DNA of 64,000 bases. It comes from Bradyrhizobium sp. AUGA SZCCT0176. GTDB taxonomy: Bacteria; Pseudomonadota; Alphaproteobacteria; Rhizobiales; Xanthobacteraceae. The translations under genes were made by a program, and so were the position numbers. The first letter of the stretch is position 1; each line of letters opens with the position of its first letter. The stretch spans positions 124,001 through 188,000 of the forward strand of contig NZ_JAFCMB010000012.1 in the NCBI RefSeq assembly GCF_018130145.1, in the 5' to 3' direction. The notes beneath the pieces were generated by a model that saw nothing but the letters and a program-made list of their open reading frames with translations, had not been told where the DNA came from and did not search any database. Positions 8,867 through 18,264 of this stretch are shown here, one piece after another.

Positions 8867-10129
8867 CTAGTGCGCCGGGCTCAATGTCGGGCGCTGATAG
8901 CGAAGCCATATGACGGCGGCGGCGGCGGCCAGCATCAGGAGAACCGAAAACCAGTTGAGCGGATGCCAGCCCCAGCGATCCTGCAGAAACCCAGCCATGA
9001 AGCTCGACGTCGCGGTCGTGCTGAAAACCAGGAGATCGTTGAGCGCCTGGGTCTTGCCGCGCTCGCTCGGGCGGTAGCAGGTCGTCACGACAGTAGTGGC
9101 GCCGACGAACAGGAAATTCCAGCCGACGCCGTTGACGGTGAGCGCGATCCGGAAATTCCATTCGCTCAGCCCGGCGAGCGCGGCAGCAACGCCGGCCAGC
9201 ATCAGCATGACGCCCCAGGCCATCACAGTCGTGGCGCCGTACCGGTTGATCAGATTGCCGGTGAAGAACGACGGCACGAACATGCCAAGCACATGCATGA
9301 AGATGACCCAGTGGGCTTCCGCGTGCGGAAACCCGCAGCCGACGATGGCCAGCGGCGAAGCGCTCATGATGAAGGACATCGTGCCGAACGCCAGCATGCC
9401 GGCGATGACTGAGGCGATGAAGCGCGGCTGGCTGGCAATCACCCACAGCGGACGCGGAGGCGCTGAAGAGACGGCTGTACCCTCGGCAGCGGCCGAAGCC
9501 GCGACCGAGGGGAAGGTGATGAAGGACATCACCGCAAAGACGATCACATGCAGACCGAGAATGGCGGCATAGGTCGCAAGATACAGCGGCATCACCAGAT
9601 CATGCGTCACGCGCACGAGGCTGGGGCCGATGACCGCAGCGGCGACGCCGCCGGCCGTGACCCACGAAATCGCCTTGGCACGGTAATGGATCGGCACCAG
9701 TTCCGCCGCGGCAAACCGGTACATCTGCAGGCAGGCTACCGCGTAGCCGAGGATGAGACCGCCGGCACACATGACGGCAAAGTTCGCGGTGTATAGTCCG
9801 GTGCACATGATGATGGCGCCGGCCATGCCGAACAGCGAGCCGACGCGAAAGCCGATGCTGCGGCCGACCCGCTGCATGAGGAGCGCCGCCGGGAATACCC
9901 AGATCATGACGCCGAGGTGCTGCATCGTGACCGGCAGGTTGGCGAACTCTGGATGGTGATAGAAGGTGATGACGGACAGCCCCGTCGCCGCAAACATCAT
10001 GGTGTTGCAGGACTGGCCGACCGCCTGGCAACAAGCCAGCAGCAGGAGATTGCGACGTGCGCGCCGGTCGAGGTCCTGCGCGGGATCCGCTTCCGGCTTG
10101 AGTCCTGATTGGGGGTTCAGTGCGTCCAT
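8867..10129 (-). CDS. MFS transporter
   Basis: A 420-residue major facilitator with about twelve hydrophobic segments and a short hydrophilic N-terminus. ATG 10129 is preferred; the longer in-frame reading runs into the divergent MBL gene. The loop after TM2 (QRVGRSIGFRVGSLFG) resembles the MFS motif A region. The substrate is not predictable. It is divergent from the MBL-fold gene with about 190 bp between starts, and the Bug-type protein gene lies downstream on the same strand. Confidence 0.85.
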   Translation of the reverse strand: MDALNPQSGLKPEADPAQDLDRRARRNLLLLACCQAVGQSCNTMMFAATGLSVITFYHHPEFANLPVTMQHLGVMIWVFPAALLMQRVGRSIGFRVGSLFGMAGAIIMCTGLYTANFAVMCAGGLILGYAVACLQMYRFAAAELVPIHYRAKAISWVTAGGVAAAVIGPSLVRVTHDLVMPLYLATYAAILGLHVIVFAVMSFITFPSVAASAAAEGTAVSSAPPRPLWVIASQPRFIASVIAGMLAFGTMSFIMSASPLAIVGCGFPHAEAHWVIFMHVLGMFVPSFFTGNLINRYGATTVMAWGVMLMLAGVAAALAGLSEWNFRIALTVNGVGWNFLFVGATTVVTTCYRPSERGKTQALNDLLVFSTTATSSFMAGFLQDRWGWHPLNWFSVLLMLAAAAAVIWLRYQRPTLSPAH

Positions 10130-10316
10130 TATTGTTCTTGCCCAACTGACCTCGGGGCGCCGCGCGTGACTGCCCGTCACCTTCTCTAGGAAAAACGACT
10201 GTTTCTCAAGGGCCGGGTGGAAGATTTTGCTGCCTGCAGCCGCATGGGAGGCATGAAAATCCCTTCGGCGTTGCTGCCCCCGCGAAATCGCGTAAGCTCC
10301 GTGGCAGGGGAAACGA

Positions 10317-11339
10317 ATGTCCGATGATCTGAAATTCACGGTCCAGCGCCCGCCGGCCTATGGCGAATTGACCGACGTGCTGCCCGGATTGTTCTGGGTG
10401 CGGCTGCCGATGCCGACGATTCCCAATCACGTCAATTGCTGGCTGCTCGACAACGGTCCGGGATGGACGCTGGTCGATTGCGGGCTGAACACCGACGACA
10501 CGTTTGAGATCTGGGACAGGCTCTGGCGCGGGCTATTGCGCGCCCGTCCGTTGCAGAACCTCACCTTCACGCATGCCCATCTCGATCATTTCGGCCTCGC
10601 CGGATATCTGGTGAAGGAAATGAAATGCACGGTGCGCATGCCGCTCGCCGAATGGCTCAGCGGCTGGAAGATGTGGCATGAGCGCGAAGAGGCTCCGGAC
10701 GAGCATTTTGCCGCCTTCATGACGCGGAACGGCGCTTCCGACGAGGACGCTGCCGGGATCATCCAAGCGCAGCGCCCATCGAAATATCTTGGCCTGCGGC
10801 CGCCGCGCGAATTCATTCGCATCCGGGACGGCGATGTGATCGCCATGGGGCAGCGCGAGTGGCTGACGATCACGGCGGGCGGCCATTCGCCCGAACATGC
10901 GATGTTCTATTGCGAGAGCGACAAGCTCCTGATCGCCGGCGACCAGATCCTGTCGCACATGGCGCCGTCGGTGATCGTGCCATCGGCGCAGCCGGAAGCC
11001 AACCCGATGAAGGAGTACCTGGAAGCGCTGACGCGGCTCGAGGCGCTATCACCGGATACGCTGGTGCTGCCGTCGCACGGCCTGCCGTTTCGCGGACTGC
11101 ATGCCCGGCTCGCCCAGCTGCGCGAACATCACCAGGCGCGGCTCGACGACGCGGCATCCGTCGTGTCAGGCAAGACGAATGCGTTTGCGATTGCGCAGGA
11201 AGTATTCCCGCGGGTGCTGTACGCCAATCCGCGCCATGCTTTTGGCGAGTCGCTTGCGCATCTGAACATGCTGGCTTCGATTGGCAGATTGACGCGCGAT
11301 GTCGATGCTAATGGTGCGATCACCTTCGCACCGGCGTAA
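10317..11339 (+). CDS. MBL-fold metallo-hydrolase
   Basis: A 340-residue metallo-beta-lactamase-fold protein. The metal-binding THAHLDH motif gives H86, H88, D90 and H91; a GGHSPEH block (third His region) and a later LPSHGLP complete the ligand set. AGGGG precedes ATG 10317. The long C-terminal helical part is like the hydrolases often placed beside fatty-acid or CoA-thioester genes, but no such genes are here. It is followed after 6 bp by an MFS gene, so the two are probably co-transcribed. Confidence 0.88.
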   Translation: MSDDLKFTVQRPPAYGELTDVLPGLFWVRLPMPTIPNHVNCWLLDNGPGWTLVDCGLNTDDTFEIWDRLWRGLLRARPLQNLTFTHAHLDHFGLAGYLVKEMKCTVRMPLAEWLSGWKMWHEREEAPDEHFAAFMTRNGASDEDAAGIIQAQRPSKYLGLRPPREFIRIRDGDVIAMGQREWLTITAGGHSPEHAMFYCESDKLLIAGDQILSHMAPSVIVPSAQPEANPMKEYLEALTRLEALSPDTLVLPSHGLPFRGLHARLAQLREHHQARLDDAASVVSGKTNAFAIAQEVFPRVLYANPRHAFGESLAHLNMLASIGRLTRDVDANGAITFAPA

Positions 11340-11345
11340 CACAAC

Positions 11346-12734
11346 GTGCCATCAACACCCGAACCGAATCCTTCCAACCCATCAGCCGGCCTGCTCCACT
11401 CGAAGGGGTGGCAGATCGCGATGATCGGGCTGGGCACGGCGACGGCGCAGCTCGACACGTCAGTCAATATTGCCTTCCCTGCCATCACCCGCGGCTTCGA
11501 ACTTTCGATCGGCGACATCCAGTGGGTGGTGATCTGCTACGTCTTGACCTACGCCAGCCTGCTGTTGGCGCTCGGGCGCATCGGCGACACCATCGGTCAC
11601 GCGGTCGTCTACCGGGCCGGCCTGATCTGCAGCGCGGTGGCGTTGCTTCTGGTCAGCTGTGCGCCCGGCTACGGCGCGATGCTGGTGTTTCGCTGCCTGC
11701 AGGGGATCGGCGCGGCACTTGTGATGAGCTGCGGCGTGGCACTGGTGACGTCGCTCTACGGCGAGGAGCGACGCAGCCGGGCGCTCGGTGTTTACACGAT
11801 GATGATGGCATTGGGCTGGATGCTCGGTCCCCTGCTCGGCGGCGCTTTGACGGCGATCTGGGATTGGCCGGCGGTGTTCTGGTTCCGAATTCCGATCGCG
11901 ATCGCGGCACTGCTGCTGTTGCGCGGCCTGCCCGCGGCCCCGCCGCGCCTGACAAGCGAACGCTTTGACATTCCAAGCGGCATCGCATTGGCGCTGGGCC
12001 TGGTGACCATGCTGATGGCGATCAACCGCGTCAGAGAGTTCTCCGCCGTCTGGCTCGGATTGCTATCCGTCGTGGCGTTTGCAGGCTTTGCCTTCCGCCA
12101 GTCCCGCGCGGAGCGACCGATCATCGCAATGGACATTCTCAAACTGCCGGGCTTTGCGCTGCTCAACTTTGTCAGCGTGCTGGCCAATCTCGCAGCCTTT
12201 TCGGTCTGGCTGCTGGTGCCCTATTATCTGGCGCGAATGCCCGGTTACACGCTGACGGAGGGCGGCGCCATCCTGGCCGCTGGCGCGGCCGGCGCTGCAC
12301 TGGCAGCGCCGATCGGCGGTCGCCTCACCGGGCGGCTCTTCTCATCGGAGCGACTGGCCATCGCAGGTGCCGCCATCATTGGCGCCGGGCTTCTGCTGCT
12401 GGGCGCATGGACGGCGCAGACCCCGACTGCACTGCGGGTGACGGGGCTGATCGTGCAAGGTATCGGCCTCGGCCTGTTCCAGCTCGCCTATTCTGATATC
12501 GTGACTGCAACACTTCCGCTGACGGAGCGCGGCGTTGCGGGCAGCCTTGCGCTCCTCACGAGAACGCTGGGCACCGTGACCGCGGCGTCGGTTTTCTTTC
12601 TGGTGTTCGAAATCCTGCAAGCGACGCATGGCTTCTTTGAAGCCTTCCAGCAGACGTTTCAGCTGGCAGCGGTACTGGCATTTGTCGCGGCGGGGCTGTT
12701 GACGCTTGCACCGCGCAAGATCGGCAAGGCGTAG
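11346..12734 (+). CDS. MFS transporter, DHA2/EmrB-QacA type
   Basis: A 462-residue multidrug-type facilitator with about 14 hydrophobic segments. The motif C-like GWMLGPLLGG stretch and the LDTSVNIAFPAI segment of TM1 are typical of drug:H+ antiporter family 2. The GTG start at 11346 lies six bases after the MBL stop, which suggests an operon; the pair could couple hydrolysis and export of one compound, but this is inference. Confidence 0.85.
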   Translation: MPSTPEPNPSNPSAGLLHSKGWQIAMIGLGTATAQLDTSVNIAFPAITRGFELSIGDIQWVVICYVLTYASLLLALGRIGDTIGHAVVYRAGLICSAVALLLVSCAPGYGAMLVFRCLQGIGAALVMSCGVALVTSLYGEERRSRALGVYTMMMALGWMLGPLLGGALTAIWDWPAVFWFRIPIAIAALLLLRGLPAAPPRLTSERFDIPSGIALALGLVTMLMAINRVREFSAVWLGLLSVVAFAGFAFRQSRAERPIIAMDILKLPGFALLNFVSVLANLAAFSVWLLVPYYLARMPGYTLTEGGAILAAGAAGAALAAPIGGRLTGRLFSSERLAIAGAAIIGAGLLLLGAWTAQTPTALRVTGLIVQGIGLGLFQLAYSDIVTATLPLTERGVAGSLALLTRTLGTVTAASVFFLVFEILQATHGFFEAFQQTFQLAAVLAFVAAGLLTLAPRKIGKA

Positions 12735-12741
12735 GCCACGC

Positions 12742-12858
12742 TCAATCCGGCGACACCAGCAGCCACGCCAAATAGCCGTAATAGCCGGTCGCGCCCAGCG
12801 CGATTGCGAGCGCAAGGCCGGCGATGATATCGGTCGTGGCAGACTTCGACGCCTTCAT
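12742..12858 (-). CDS. putative single-pass small membrane protein
   Basis: A 38-residue reading frame on the minus strand with one strongly hydrophobic segment (IIAGLALAIALGATGYYGYLAWLL) after a short basic N-terminus (MKASKSATTD). The frame stays open upstream with a hydrophilic stretch (PTPEHSSYW), so the real start could be earlier. It converges on the MFS gene with 7 bp between stops. The evidence is composition only. Confidence 0.45.
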   Translation of the reverse strand: MKASKSATTDIIAGLALAIALGATGYYGYLAWLLVSPD

Positions 12859-13010
12859 CCGCCAATAAGACGAATGCTCCGGCGTTGGTTCCTCGGCATT
12901 GCCTGCGCATCGCGGAAGAATCAGCCCGCCGTCGCTGCTCCGCAGCTATGGCGCGGCACCCACTGTCGCTTGCGCTCATCGCGGGCATGCCGCGCCGAAG
13001 CGAAGGCGGC

Positions 13011-13045
13011 TGGCGGAGGGAGAGGAACTGGGATCGAACCTTCTC
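13011..13045 (-). other. serine-tRNA-like 3' end, possible attachment-site remnant
   Basis: On the minus strand this reads GGTTCGATC followed by CTCTCCCTCCGCCA, which looks like the T-loop and acceptor end of a tRNA-Ser including CCA. The T-stem does not pair properly and no 5' half is present, so it is not a working tRNA. It sits where ordinary chromosome gives way to accessory DNA with recombinase genes, as expected of an integration scar. Confidence 0.35.
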
Positions 13046-13570
13046 CAAGCAGCCTAGAGTAGCCCATAGGATGATCCAAGCGGGCCGTTGTGGGCCAGAG
13101 GTGCCTTGTCCAGTCCGCCCCCGCCCAGACTCAGCCCAAGAGATGGGCTGAAACGGCCCGATAGCCTGCGGGGGGGGCGGACCCAGGAAGCCAGCGGCTT
13201 AGCTCCCGGGCATCGACTTTGGAGACCCCAAGCCCTTCCCGAGCTTTCCGATTGGCCTGACCAGCGCTCCCCCGGTGGCGGGATCAGGCGGCGCATCGAG
13301 CGAATGGAGGCTGCCCTCCGACCTTTGGTTCCCTTTTTGGATCGCGGCCATCAGACTCTGATCAAGTGCCCAGGAGCGGCCTTTATCAGACGGCACGAGA
13401 CAAGGCTCGGCCGCTCTCCTAGACCACCACGGAGCACGGGGCCACACGGCCCCTCTGCGGGGAACCATGGAGACCCGGTAAAATTTCTGTAAATCGTAAA
13501 ATTCCACTTGCCTCGTCGGGCAAATCACTGGTTTATGAAGCGCTGGTCTAGCAGTCGCATACGGAGCCAG
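13046..13570. other. gene-poor stretch left of the recombinase
   Basis: No reading frame here has both a credible ribosome site and protein-like composition. There is a G-run near 13171-13178 and generally proline/arginine-rich translations in all frames. I see nothing further. Confidence 0.5.
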
Positions 13571-13574
13571 CTCA

Positions 13575-13799
13575 ATGTCTGAACATCTCGATAGGTCTTC
13601 AGAATTAGTCGAAATATCCAAACTCAACGGCAGCTTCAAAAGGAACTATGGAACATTAATCGGCGCTTATCTGTATTTGCGCTCCGTCAATGCCGCGCGC
13701 GGACAGTCTTTCTTTTGGACCGGGTTGGCCTCGGTGGCTTTTTCCGTTGCGCTTGCCTGGCTGGCGAAGCACGGCTTGGCTTGGTTACGCGTCGGATGA
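13575..13799 (+). CDS. small protein with C-terminal hydrophobic helix, doubtful
   Basis: A 74-residue frame with a hydrophilic N-terminus and one hydrophobic helix (FFWTGLASVAFSVALAWLA). GGAG lies about 8 nt upstream of ATG 13575. Its last 113 bp are antisense to the basic tail of the serine recombinase. Either this ORF is real and the two genes overlap convergently, or it is a shadow of the recombinase tail. Confidence 0.35.
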   Translation: MSEHLDRSSELVEISKLNGSFKRNYGTLIGAYLYLRSVNAARGQSFFWTGLASVAFSVALAWLAKHGLAWLRVG

Positions 13800-15342
13800 G
13801 TGATTTCACCAGCGCTTCGAAACTTGCAAAACTCTCCGGTCCACGACGCACGCGAGCCATTTCCGTAAATCTCGTTAACGATCCCGTCATGTCCGTGGTT
13901 CGAAGCAAAAGATAGTCGAGCACAGCTTCATTCCGCTCTCCCAATCTGACCGCGATGATCCACCCTTCAGGCGTACCGACCCGACGCTTGATGGACCAAT
14001 GCGGTGCGAACGTTTCCTGCTCTCCACCACGCCACCGCGCCAAGAAAAAGGACACACCCTCCTTATTCACGACCAAGCAATCCGAACCGCTATCGAATGC
14101 GAAGCGGACGAATGCGTTTCGAAACGCATCTGCTAACTGCGCGGCAAGCCCAGCAAACAGGTCGAGCCACCGTTGCCGGGTATCGATGTGGTTGCAGTCC
14201 CGCTTGGACGTATAGCCCACGAGGCCATACGCTTGGCGCAGGCTGCCGAAATGATCAATGTAGGTTTTAGCGCAGGGAACGCCCACGGTTGCGTTGATAA
14301 TTGCTGGACTAAGGCGCCCTCGCTTCAGCAGCGTTCGACGCAGGCGCGTCAACATCTCTGCCTCCGAAATATCAACGCGGCGATCTAAGATCGTCTTCTT
14401 TACCTTGAAGAACACCTCTGGCTGAACAATCGGTTCGAGACAGCCCTCGCTCCTGATCCAGAGATCTGGCGGGTTGCGTACCTTCTTCTCTCGTAGCTTG
14501 AACGATTGACGGTTGTAGACGAGATTTCCGATGTAGTTTTCGTTCCTGAGAATTCTACCTATTTGAGCGCGATTCCATGCCTCTTTCGAGTTAGTGGGTA
14601 TGGATTTCCGATTGAGTTCTCGCGCAATGGCCGTTTCGGACTTCAACTCCAGGAATTGCTGGAAGATCCACCTCACCACCCCGACCTCGTCGGCTGCGCC
14701 GGGCCTCAGTCTGATATGGTCGGTGATGAGATACTTGCGGTCGCCATCGTTCAGTACCCCCTTTGACTGCAGCTTCTCATCGACCAATTCTCGCCGCAGA
14801 GCGTAGCCTCTCGGGGCGCCGAACCTGAATCCCATTCGCACGAAGCGGCAGACACCCGCGTGCACTTTTACAGATAGCTCGCGGCTATATTCTGCTGCCA
14901 TCACCCTCTTAAGGTTCTTGACGATGCTTGAGAGCATGCTGCCATCATTGTCGAACTGCTCGGCGCAATACGCTACTTTAATGCCTGCTTTTTTACAGAC
15001 GTACTCGTAGTGAGCGCTTTCATCAACGTCCTGGAAGCGTCCCCATCGACTTACATCGTATACAAGTACGTGCGCAAAGTCGGCGTGCCCGCTGCTAACG
15101 TCATCGAGCAGCTGCTTCAAGCCAGGCCTGTTTTTTAGCTGAAGTCCGCTTTCACCTTCGTCGGGGTAGGTTCGAACAATCGTCAGATCATGAGCATGCG
15201 CATATGCCCCTATGACAGCGGCCTGATTCTGAATAGAATATCGCTGCTTGTCGGTGGACATGCGAACATACTGTGCGGCACGATGGCCGCTTTGTGATCT
15301 CGGAAATTGGACGTTTCGAACCACGAGCGCATTGGCTGCCAT
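13687..15342 (-). CDS. large serine recombinase
   Basis: A 551-residue site-specific recombinase from ATG 15342 (an upstream GTG at 15384 is also possible). The resolvase domain begins with YVRMSTDKQ, giving the catalytic serine S29, and contains DVSRWGR with the conserved arginines. The 'Recombinase' domain follows (RGYALRR, then NENYIGNLVYNR near the zinc-ribbon entry). The last roughly 40 residues are Lys/Arg/Pro-rich. Such enzymes integrate or excise islands and phages by double-strand exchange. Beside the tRNA-like scar at 13.0 kb it is the best candidate for moving the adjacent accessory DNA. Confidence 0.9.
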   Translation of the reverse strand: MAANALVVRNVQFPRSQSGHRAAQYVRMSTDKQRYSIQNQAAVIGAYAHAHDLTIVRTYPDEGESGLQLKNRPGLKQLLDDVSSGHADFAHVLVYDVSRWGRFQDVDESAHYEYVCKKAGIKVAYCAEQFDNDGSMLSSIVKNLKRVMAAEYSRELSVKVHAGVCRFVRMGFRFGAPRGYALRRELVDEKLQSKGVLNDGDRKYLITDHIRLRPGAADEVGVVRWIFQQFLELKSETAIARELNRKSIPTNSKEAWNRAQIGRILRNENYIGNLVYNRQSFKLREKKVRNPPDLWIRSEGCLEPIVQPEVFFKVKKTILDRRVDISEAEMLTRLRRTLLKRGRLSPAIINATVGVPCAKTYIDHFGSLRQAYGLVGYTSKRDCNHIDTRQRWLDLFAGLAAQLADAFRNAFVRFAFDSGSDCLVVNKEGVSFFLARWRGGEQETFAPHWSIKRRVGTPEGWIIAVRLGERNEAVLDYLLLRTTDMTGSLTRFTEMARVRRGPESFASFEALVKSLIRRVTKPSRASPARQAQRKKPPRPTRSKRKTVRARH

Positions 15343-15473
15343 TGTATGGCTCTGCTTTGCAAAATCGCCGTCGGCACTCTGCACCGTGGCGGAATGGCGT
15401 TTCCTGGCCGTTATGAAATCGCGCCAATATTGACCTCAGTTAGTGCTAGTCTTTCGGAATATTGGAGGCATCA

Positions 15474-15674
15474 ATGTCAGACCAGGCTGTCGAAATTCTC
15501 ATCACCAACGCGATCCACACGGCCTTCATAAAGTATCCCGAGGGTGATGGTGGCCCGAACCTCGACTATGAGTGGATCGCGCCGGACCAGAGCACTCACA
15601 TCGCCAGAGCGATCCTTCAGGATCTCGCGGCCAACGGATACCAGATTGTGAAAAAGGTTGCCGGTGCCCGTTAA
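15474..15674 (+). CDS. small conserved hypothetical protein
   Basis: A 66-residue acidic protein. GGAGG lies 5 nt upstream of ATG 15474, so this is preferred to the in-frame TTG at 15462. Composition is soluble alpha/beta (EWIAPDQSTHIARAILQDL). Proteins of this kind are frequent in Bradyrhizobium genomes without known function. Its 3' end overlaps the next small gene. Confidence 0.65.
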   Translation: MSDQAVEILITNAIHTAFIKYPEGDGGPNLDYEWIAPDQSTHIARAILQDLAANGYQIVKKVAGAR

Positions 15675-15780
15675 AAATGAAAATGCCAAGATTACGGCCG
15701 GTGCCATCACTGCCGTTATTATCGTCGCCTTTCTTGCGGTGATTGCCCTCGGCTTTCTTTGGATACCGCCCCCACTATAA
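15664..15780 (+). CDS. 38-residue membrane peptide overlapping the previous gene
   Basis: GTG 15664 opens a frame that overlaps the previous gene's stop by 11 bp and ends at TAA 15778. The product is a short polar head (PVKNENAKITAG) followed by one long hydrophobic helix (VIIVAFLAVIALGFLW) and a Pro-rich tail. The overlap suggests translational coupling. Confidence 0.5.
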   Translation: MPVKNENAKITAGAITAVIIVAFLAVIALGFLWIPPPL

Positions 15781-16247
15781 ATGCGGGTAGGTTGGCTGGC
15801 AGCGCCTCGAGCACGAAGACATGATGCCGGCGAACCGCGACCATCCCCGCCGCCGGCGTCGCGCGCGCGGAAACTTGAACCATTTCGCTGCCAGCCACAG
15901 TTCACGGATCGGCCGGCCGAACACCCGCACCGCCGCGCCACAGCCACAGAAGGCACGTGAGGGGCATCCTGCCGGATGGGCGACGATTTAAGCGGCAACG
16001 CGCTGCAACGGCTCACCGGCGCCCCTGACCGCGCTGACGGCCCGCGATTCAGCCGCTTCTTCACGGTATAGAGTTCGGAATTCTCGATCGCGGCAGGAGC
16101 AGCAGCCACAGGCGCCGGCGTCTTTGAAATGAGACTTGCAGCCATAGGTTCTCACGCGCGAAAGCACGTCCTCTGCGTCAAGAGAGTAGGATTTTTGCGA
16201 ACTGGGGGTTTTCTCGGGGAGGTTGTTGATGCTAGGACCGTCCCCTT
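15781..16247. other. interval without a convincing gene
   Basis: A minus-strand frame opens at 16145 with a low-complexity N-terminus (ISKTPAPVAAAPAAIENSEL) but runs antisense through the two small genes to its left, so at most its first part could be real. No ribosome site is visible. Otherwise nothing recognised. Confidence 0.4.
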
Positions 16248-17369
16248 ATGGGAATGGTCAGATTTCTTTTGGCGCTATGCGTGGTTGTGACTCACTCACC
16301 GGGGAGCACAATTTTTGGGTTCACGATGATGAACGGCATTACTGCTGTTCAGTGCTTCTACGTGATCTCAGGTTTCCTGATCACGATGATCCTCAACGAA
16401 CGTCCGGAATACCAGAGCCTCGGCAACTTCTATCTAAGCCGGTATCTCCGCCTTTGGCCCGTCTATATCCTGGTCGCCGGTCTGACGCTTTTCTTCTTTC
16501 AGCAGCCCACATTTTTCTCTCAACTTCCTGCGCTGGTGAATTGGCCTACCTATGTCTGGGTGCTTTTTTCGAACCTGACAATATTGTTCCAAGACTGGTT
16601 CGTTTTCCTGAAGTTCAACAACGGCTCACTATCATTCACGCCGGCATTCGAAGCTTTAACCGGACCGCAACCATACTGGTTTGAGCTTATCCCCCAGGCA
16701 TGGACGCTAGGGATTGAGCTGACGTTCTACGCCATCGCACCCTTCGTATGCCGCCGATGGTGGGGGGCTGTGGGTTTGTTATTGTTTGGCCTTTGCGTTC
16801 GGCTTGTCGTTGGGATGTACATCCCGACCAACGGCGCCTGGCTTTATCGCTTTGCGCCATCTGAAATGATGATGTTCGGAGCGGGCGCTGTTGCATACTT
16901 TGTCGGAACGATTGTCTGTCCCAGGTTACCGCGCACAACGGTTGCGCTAGGCAGCATCGCTATACTCTGCTTTATCTATCTTTCATTCTGCGACGATTCT
17001 GCGCTTAATCCCATGTTCGAGGGACTGAGTGGAGGTGGGACGAGTTACAAGCTAAAGCTTGTAAATTATCCTGTCTTGCTTTTGTTGGCCTGCACCGTGC
17101 CCGCCCTATTCTACGTCACAAGAAATATACGCCTTGATCGAATGCTCGGCGAGATGAGTTACCCTATCTACATCAGCCATATCTTCGTCTTTAGCCTGAT
17201 CAATACCTACCTGCCGGCAAGCTGGCAGAAGGGTAATGCGCTGTACGTACTGTCGGTCATCATCGTCAGTTGCGGGATGGTTATATTCATCACTGCCCCA
17301 ATTGACCGATATCGGCGGCACCTATCCAGTCCAGCGCCCCTGGTGCTCGGGACTAAAGTACCCGCATGA
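16248..17369 (+). CDS. acyltransferase 3 family (OafA/YrhL-like) membrane protein
   Basis: A 373-residue integral membrane protein with about ten hydrophobic segments. Acyltransferase-3 hallmarks are visible: the early VVTHS (catalytic-type His) of TM1, FYVISGFLI of TM2, the RYLRLWP motif near residue 65, and an EMSYPIYISHIF block near the end. These proteins O-acetylate or otherwise acylate lipopolysaccharide, peptidoglycan, Nod factors or exopolysaccharide. The periplasmic SGNH half found in some fused relatives is absent, but a separate SGNH gene follows at 17548. The segment is visibly more AT-rich than the flanking chromosome, consistent with transfer. Confidence 0.9.
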   Translation: MGMVRFLLALCVVVTHSPGSTIFGFTMMNGITAVQCFYVISGFLITMILNERPEYQSLGNFYLSRYLRLWPVYILVAGLTLFFFQQPTFFSQLPALVNWPTYVWVLFSNLTILFQDWFVFLKFNNGSLSFTPAFEALTGPQPYWFELIPQAWTLGIELTFYAIAPFVCRRWWGAVGLLLFGLCVRLVVGMYIPTNGAWLYRFAPSEMMMFGAGAVAYFVGTIVCPRLPRTTVALGSIAILCFIYLSFCDDSALNPMFEGLSGGGTSYKLKLVNYPVLLLLACTVPALFYVTRNIRLDRMLGEMSYPIYISHIFVFSLINTYLPASWQKGNALYVLSVIIVSCGMVIFITAPIDRYRRHLSSPAPLVLGTKVPA

Positions 17370-17547
17370 TTATAGCTCTGACCGGCCGCGCACGATCGTC
17401 GCGACTAACCGCCGCGCAGATCAAATCCATCGCTGGCGCCAGAGCGTGCTCCGGCCTGGTTTCACGCGTCAAATCGCACCCTCTCCGTTAATGAAGAATT
17501 GGGAATTCTGCGTTTTTGGGGTATTCGCTTTACGGTTGCAATGATAA

Positions 17548-18252
17548 ATGAACCAAATGCGTCAAGTTACGGCGATCATCAGCATCTTGTTGTCAGTGGC
17601 CGCCCTCGCAGGCGTCAGCGTGCTAGGTTTCGCGTATGAAAATCTGCGACGCCAGATGGCCGGCATCAGCTCCGACTTGGCGAGGCTGCCAAATCCTTCC
17701 GCCAGTCACGAGCACTTCGAAGCCCGCCTTGCCGTCATCCGATCGCAGATCTCGCGCGTGCAGAAACCCATCATCGTCATGGGAGACTCGATCGTTGAAA
17801 CGGCCTTTCTTCCGGCTTCGATTTGCGGTCACCCCGTGATCAATGCTGGGATCGGCGGCGCAACCATTGGATTTTTCGTCCGGTACGCGGAAGCGATTGT
17901 GAACAATTCCGGTCCGGTACTCGTTGTCATGTCCGTCGGCATAAACGATGCGGTCTCCCATTTGCCTGAAGCATTTCGCAATGCTTACCAGGCCACTTTG
18001 CAGTCGCTACCCGCTCGCCACATCGTCTTGGCCATCACCCCTGCAAGAGCGCTGAACGTCGAGCCATTGAACGACGTGATCCGTGAGATCACAGAAAACG
18101 CTGCTATTGAGCTTCCCGGCCTGCATGAGGGAATGACAATCGATGGAATTCATCTCGATCAGAGTGGTTATGCAATTTGGAACAATGCCGTGCTCAAAGG
18201 CGTCGAGACGGCGTTGTCGTGCTCTTCGCCAACCCCTCTCACTGATCGCTAG
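17548..18252 (+). CDS. SGNH/GDSL hydrolase, membrane-anchored
   Basis: A 234-residue protein with an N-terminal hydrophobic segment (residues 7-28, signal anchor) and an SGNH esterase fold. The four blocks are visible: GDS (nucleophile S81), the Gly of NAGIGG near 101-104, Asn in GIND (N133), and DGIH with D199 and H202. With the adjacent OafA-type acyltransferase it could form a two-protein version of the fused AT3-SGNH enzymes that O-acetylate polysaccharide, or act as a deacetylase. Confidence 0.85.
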   Translation: MNQMRQVTAIISILLSVAALAGVSVLGFAYENLRRQMAGISSDLARLPNPSASHEHFEARLAVIRSQISRVQKPIIVMGDSIVETAFLPASICGHPVINAGIGGATIGFFVRYAEAIVNNSGPVLVVMSVGINDAVSHLPEAFRNAYQATLQSLPARHIVLAITPARALNVEPLNDVIREITENAAIELPGLHEGMTIDGIHLDQSGYAIWNNAVLKGVETALSCSSPTPLTDR

Positions 18253-18264
18253 GTTCTCACTCCC

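Noticed and set aside
13088..13639. Overlapping ORFs left of the recombinase on both strands
   Set aside because: Pro/Arg/Gly-rich translations without start signals or recognised families.
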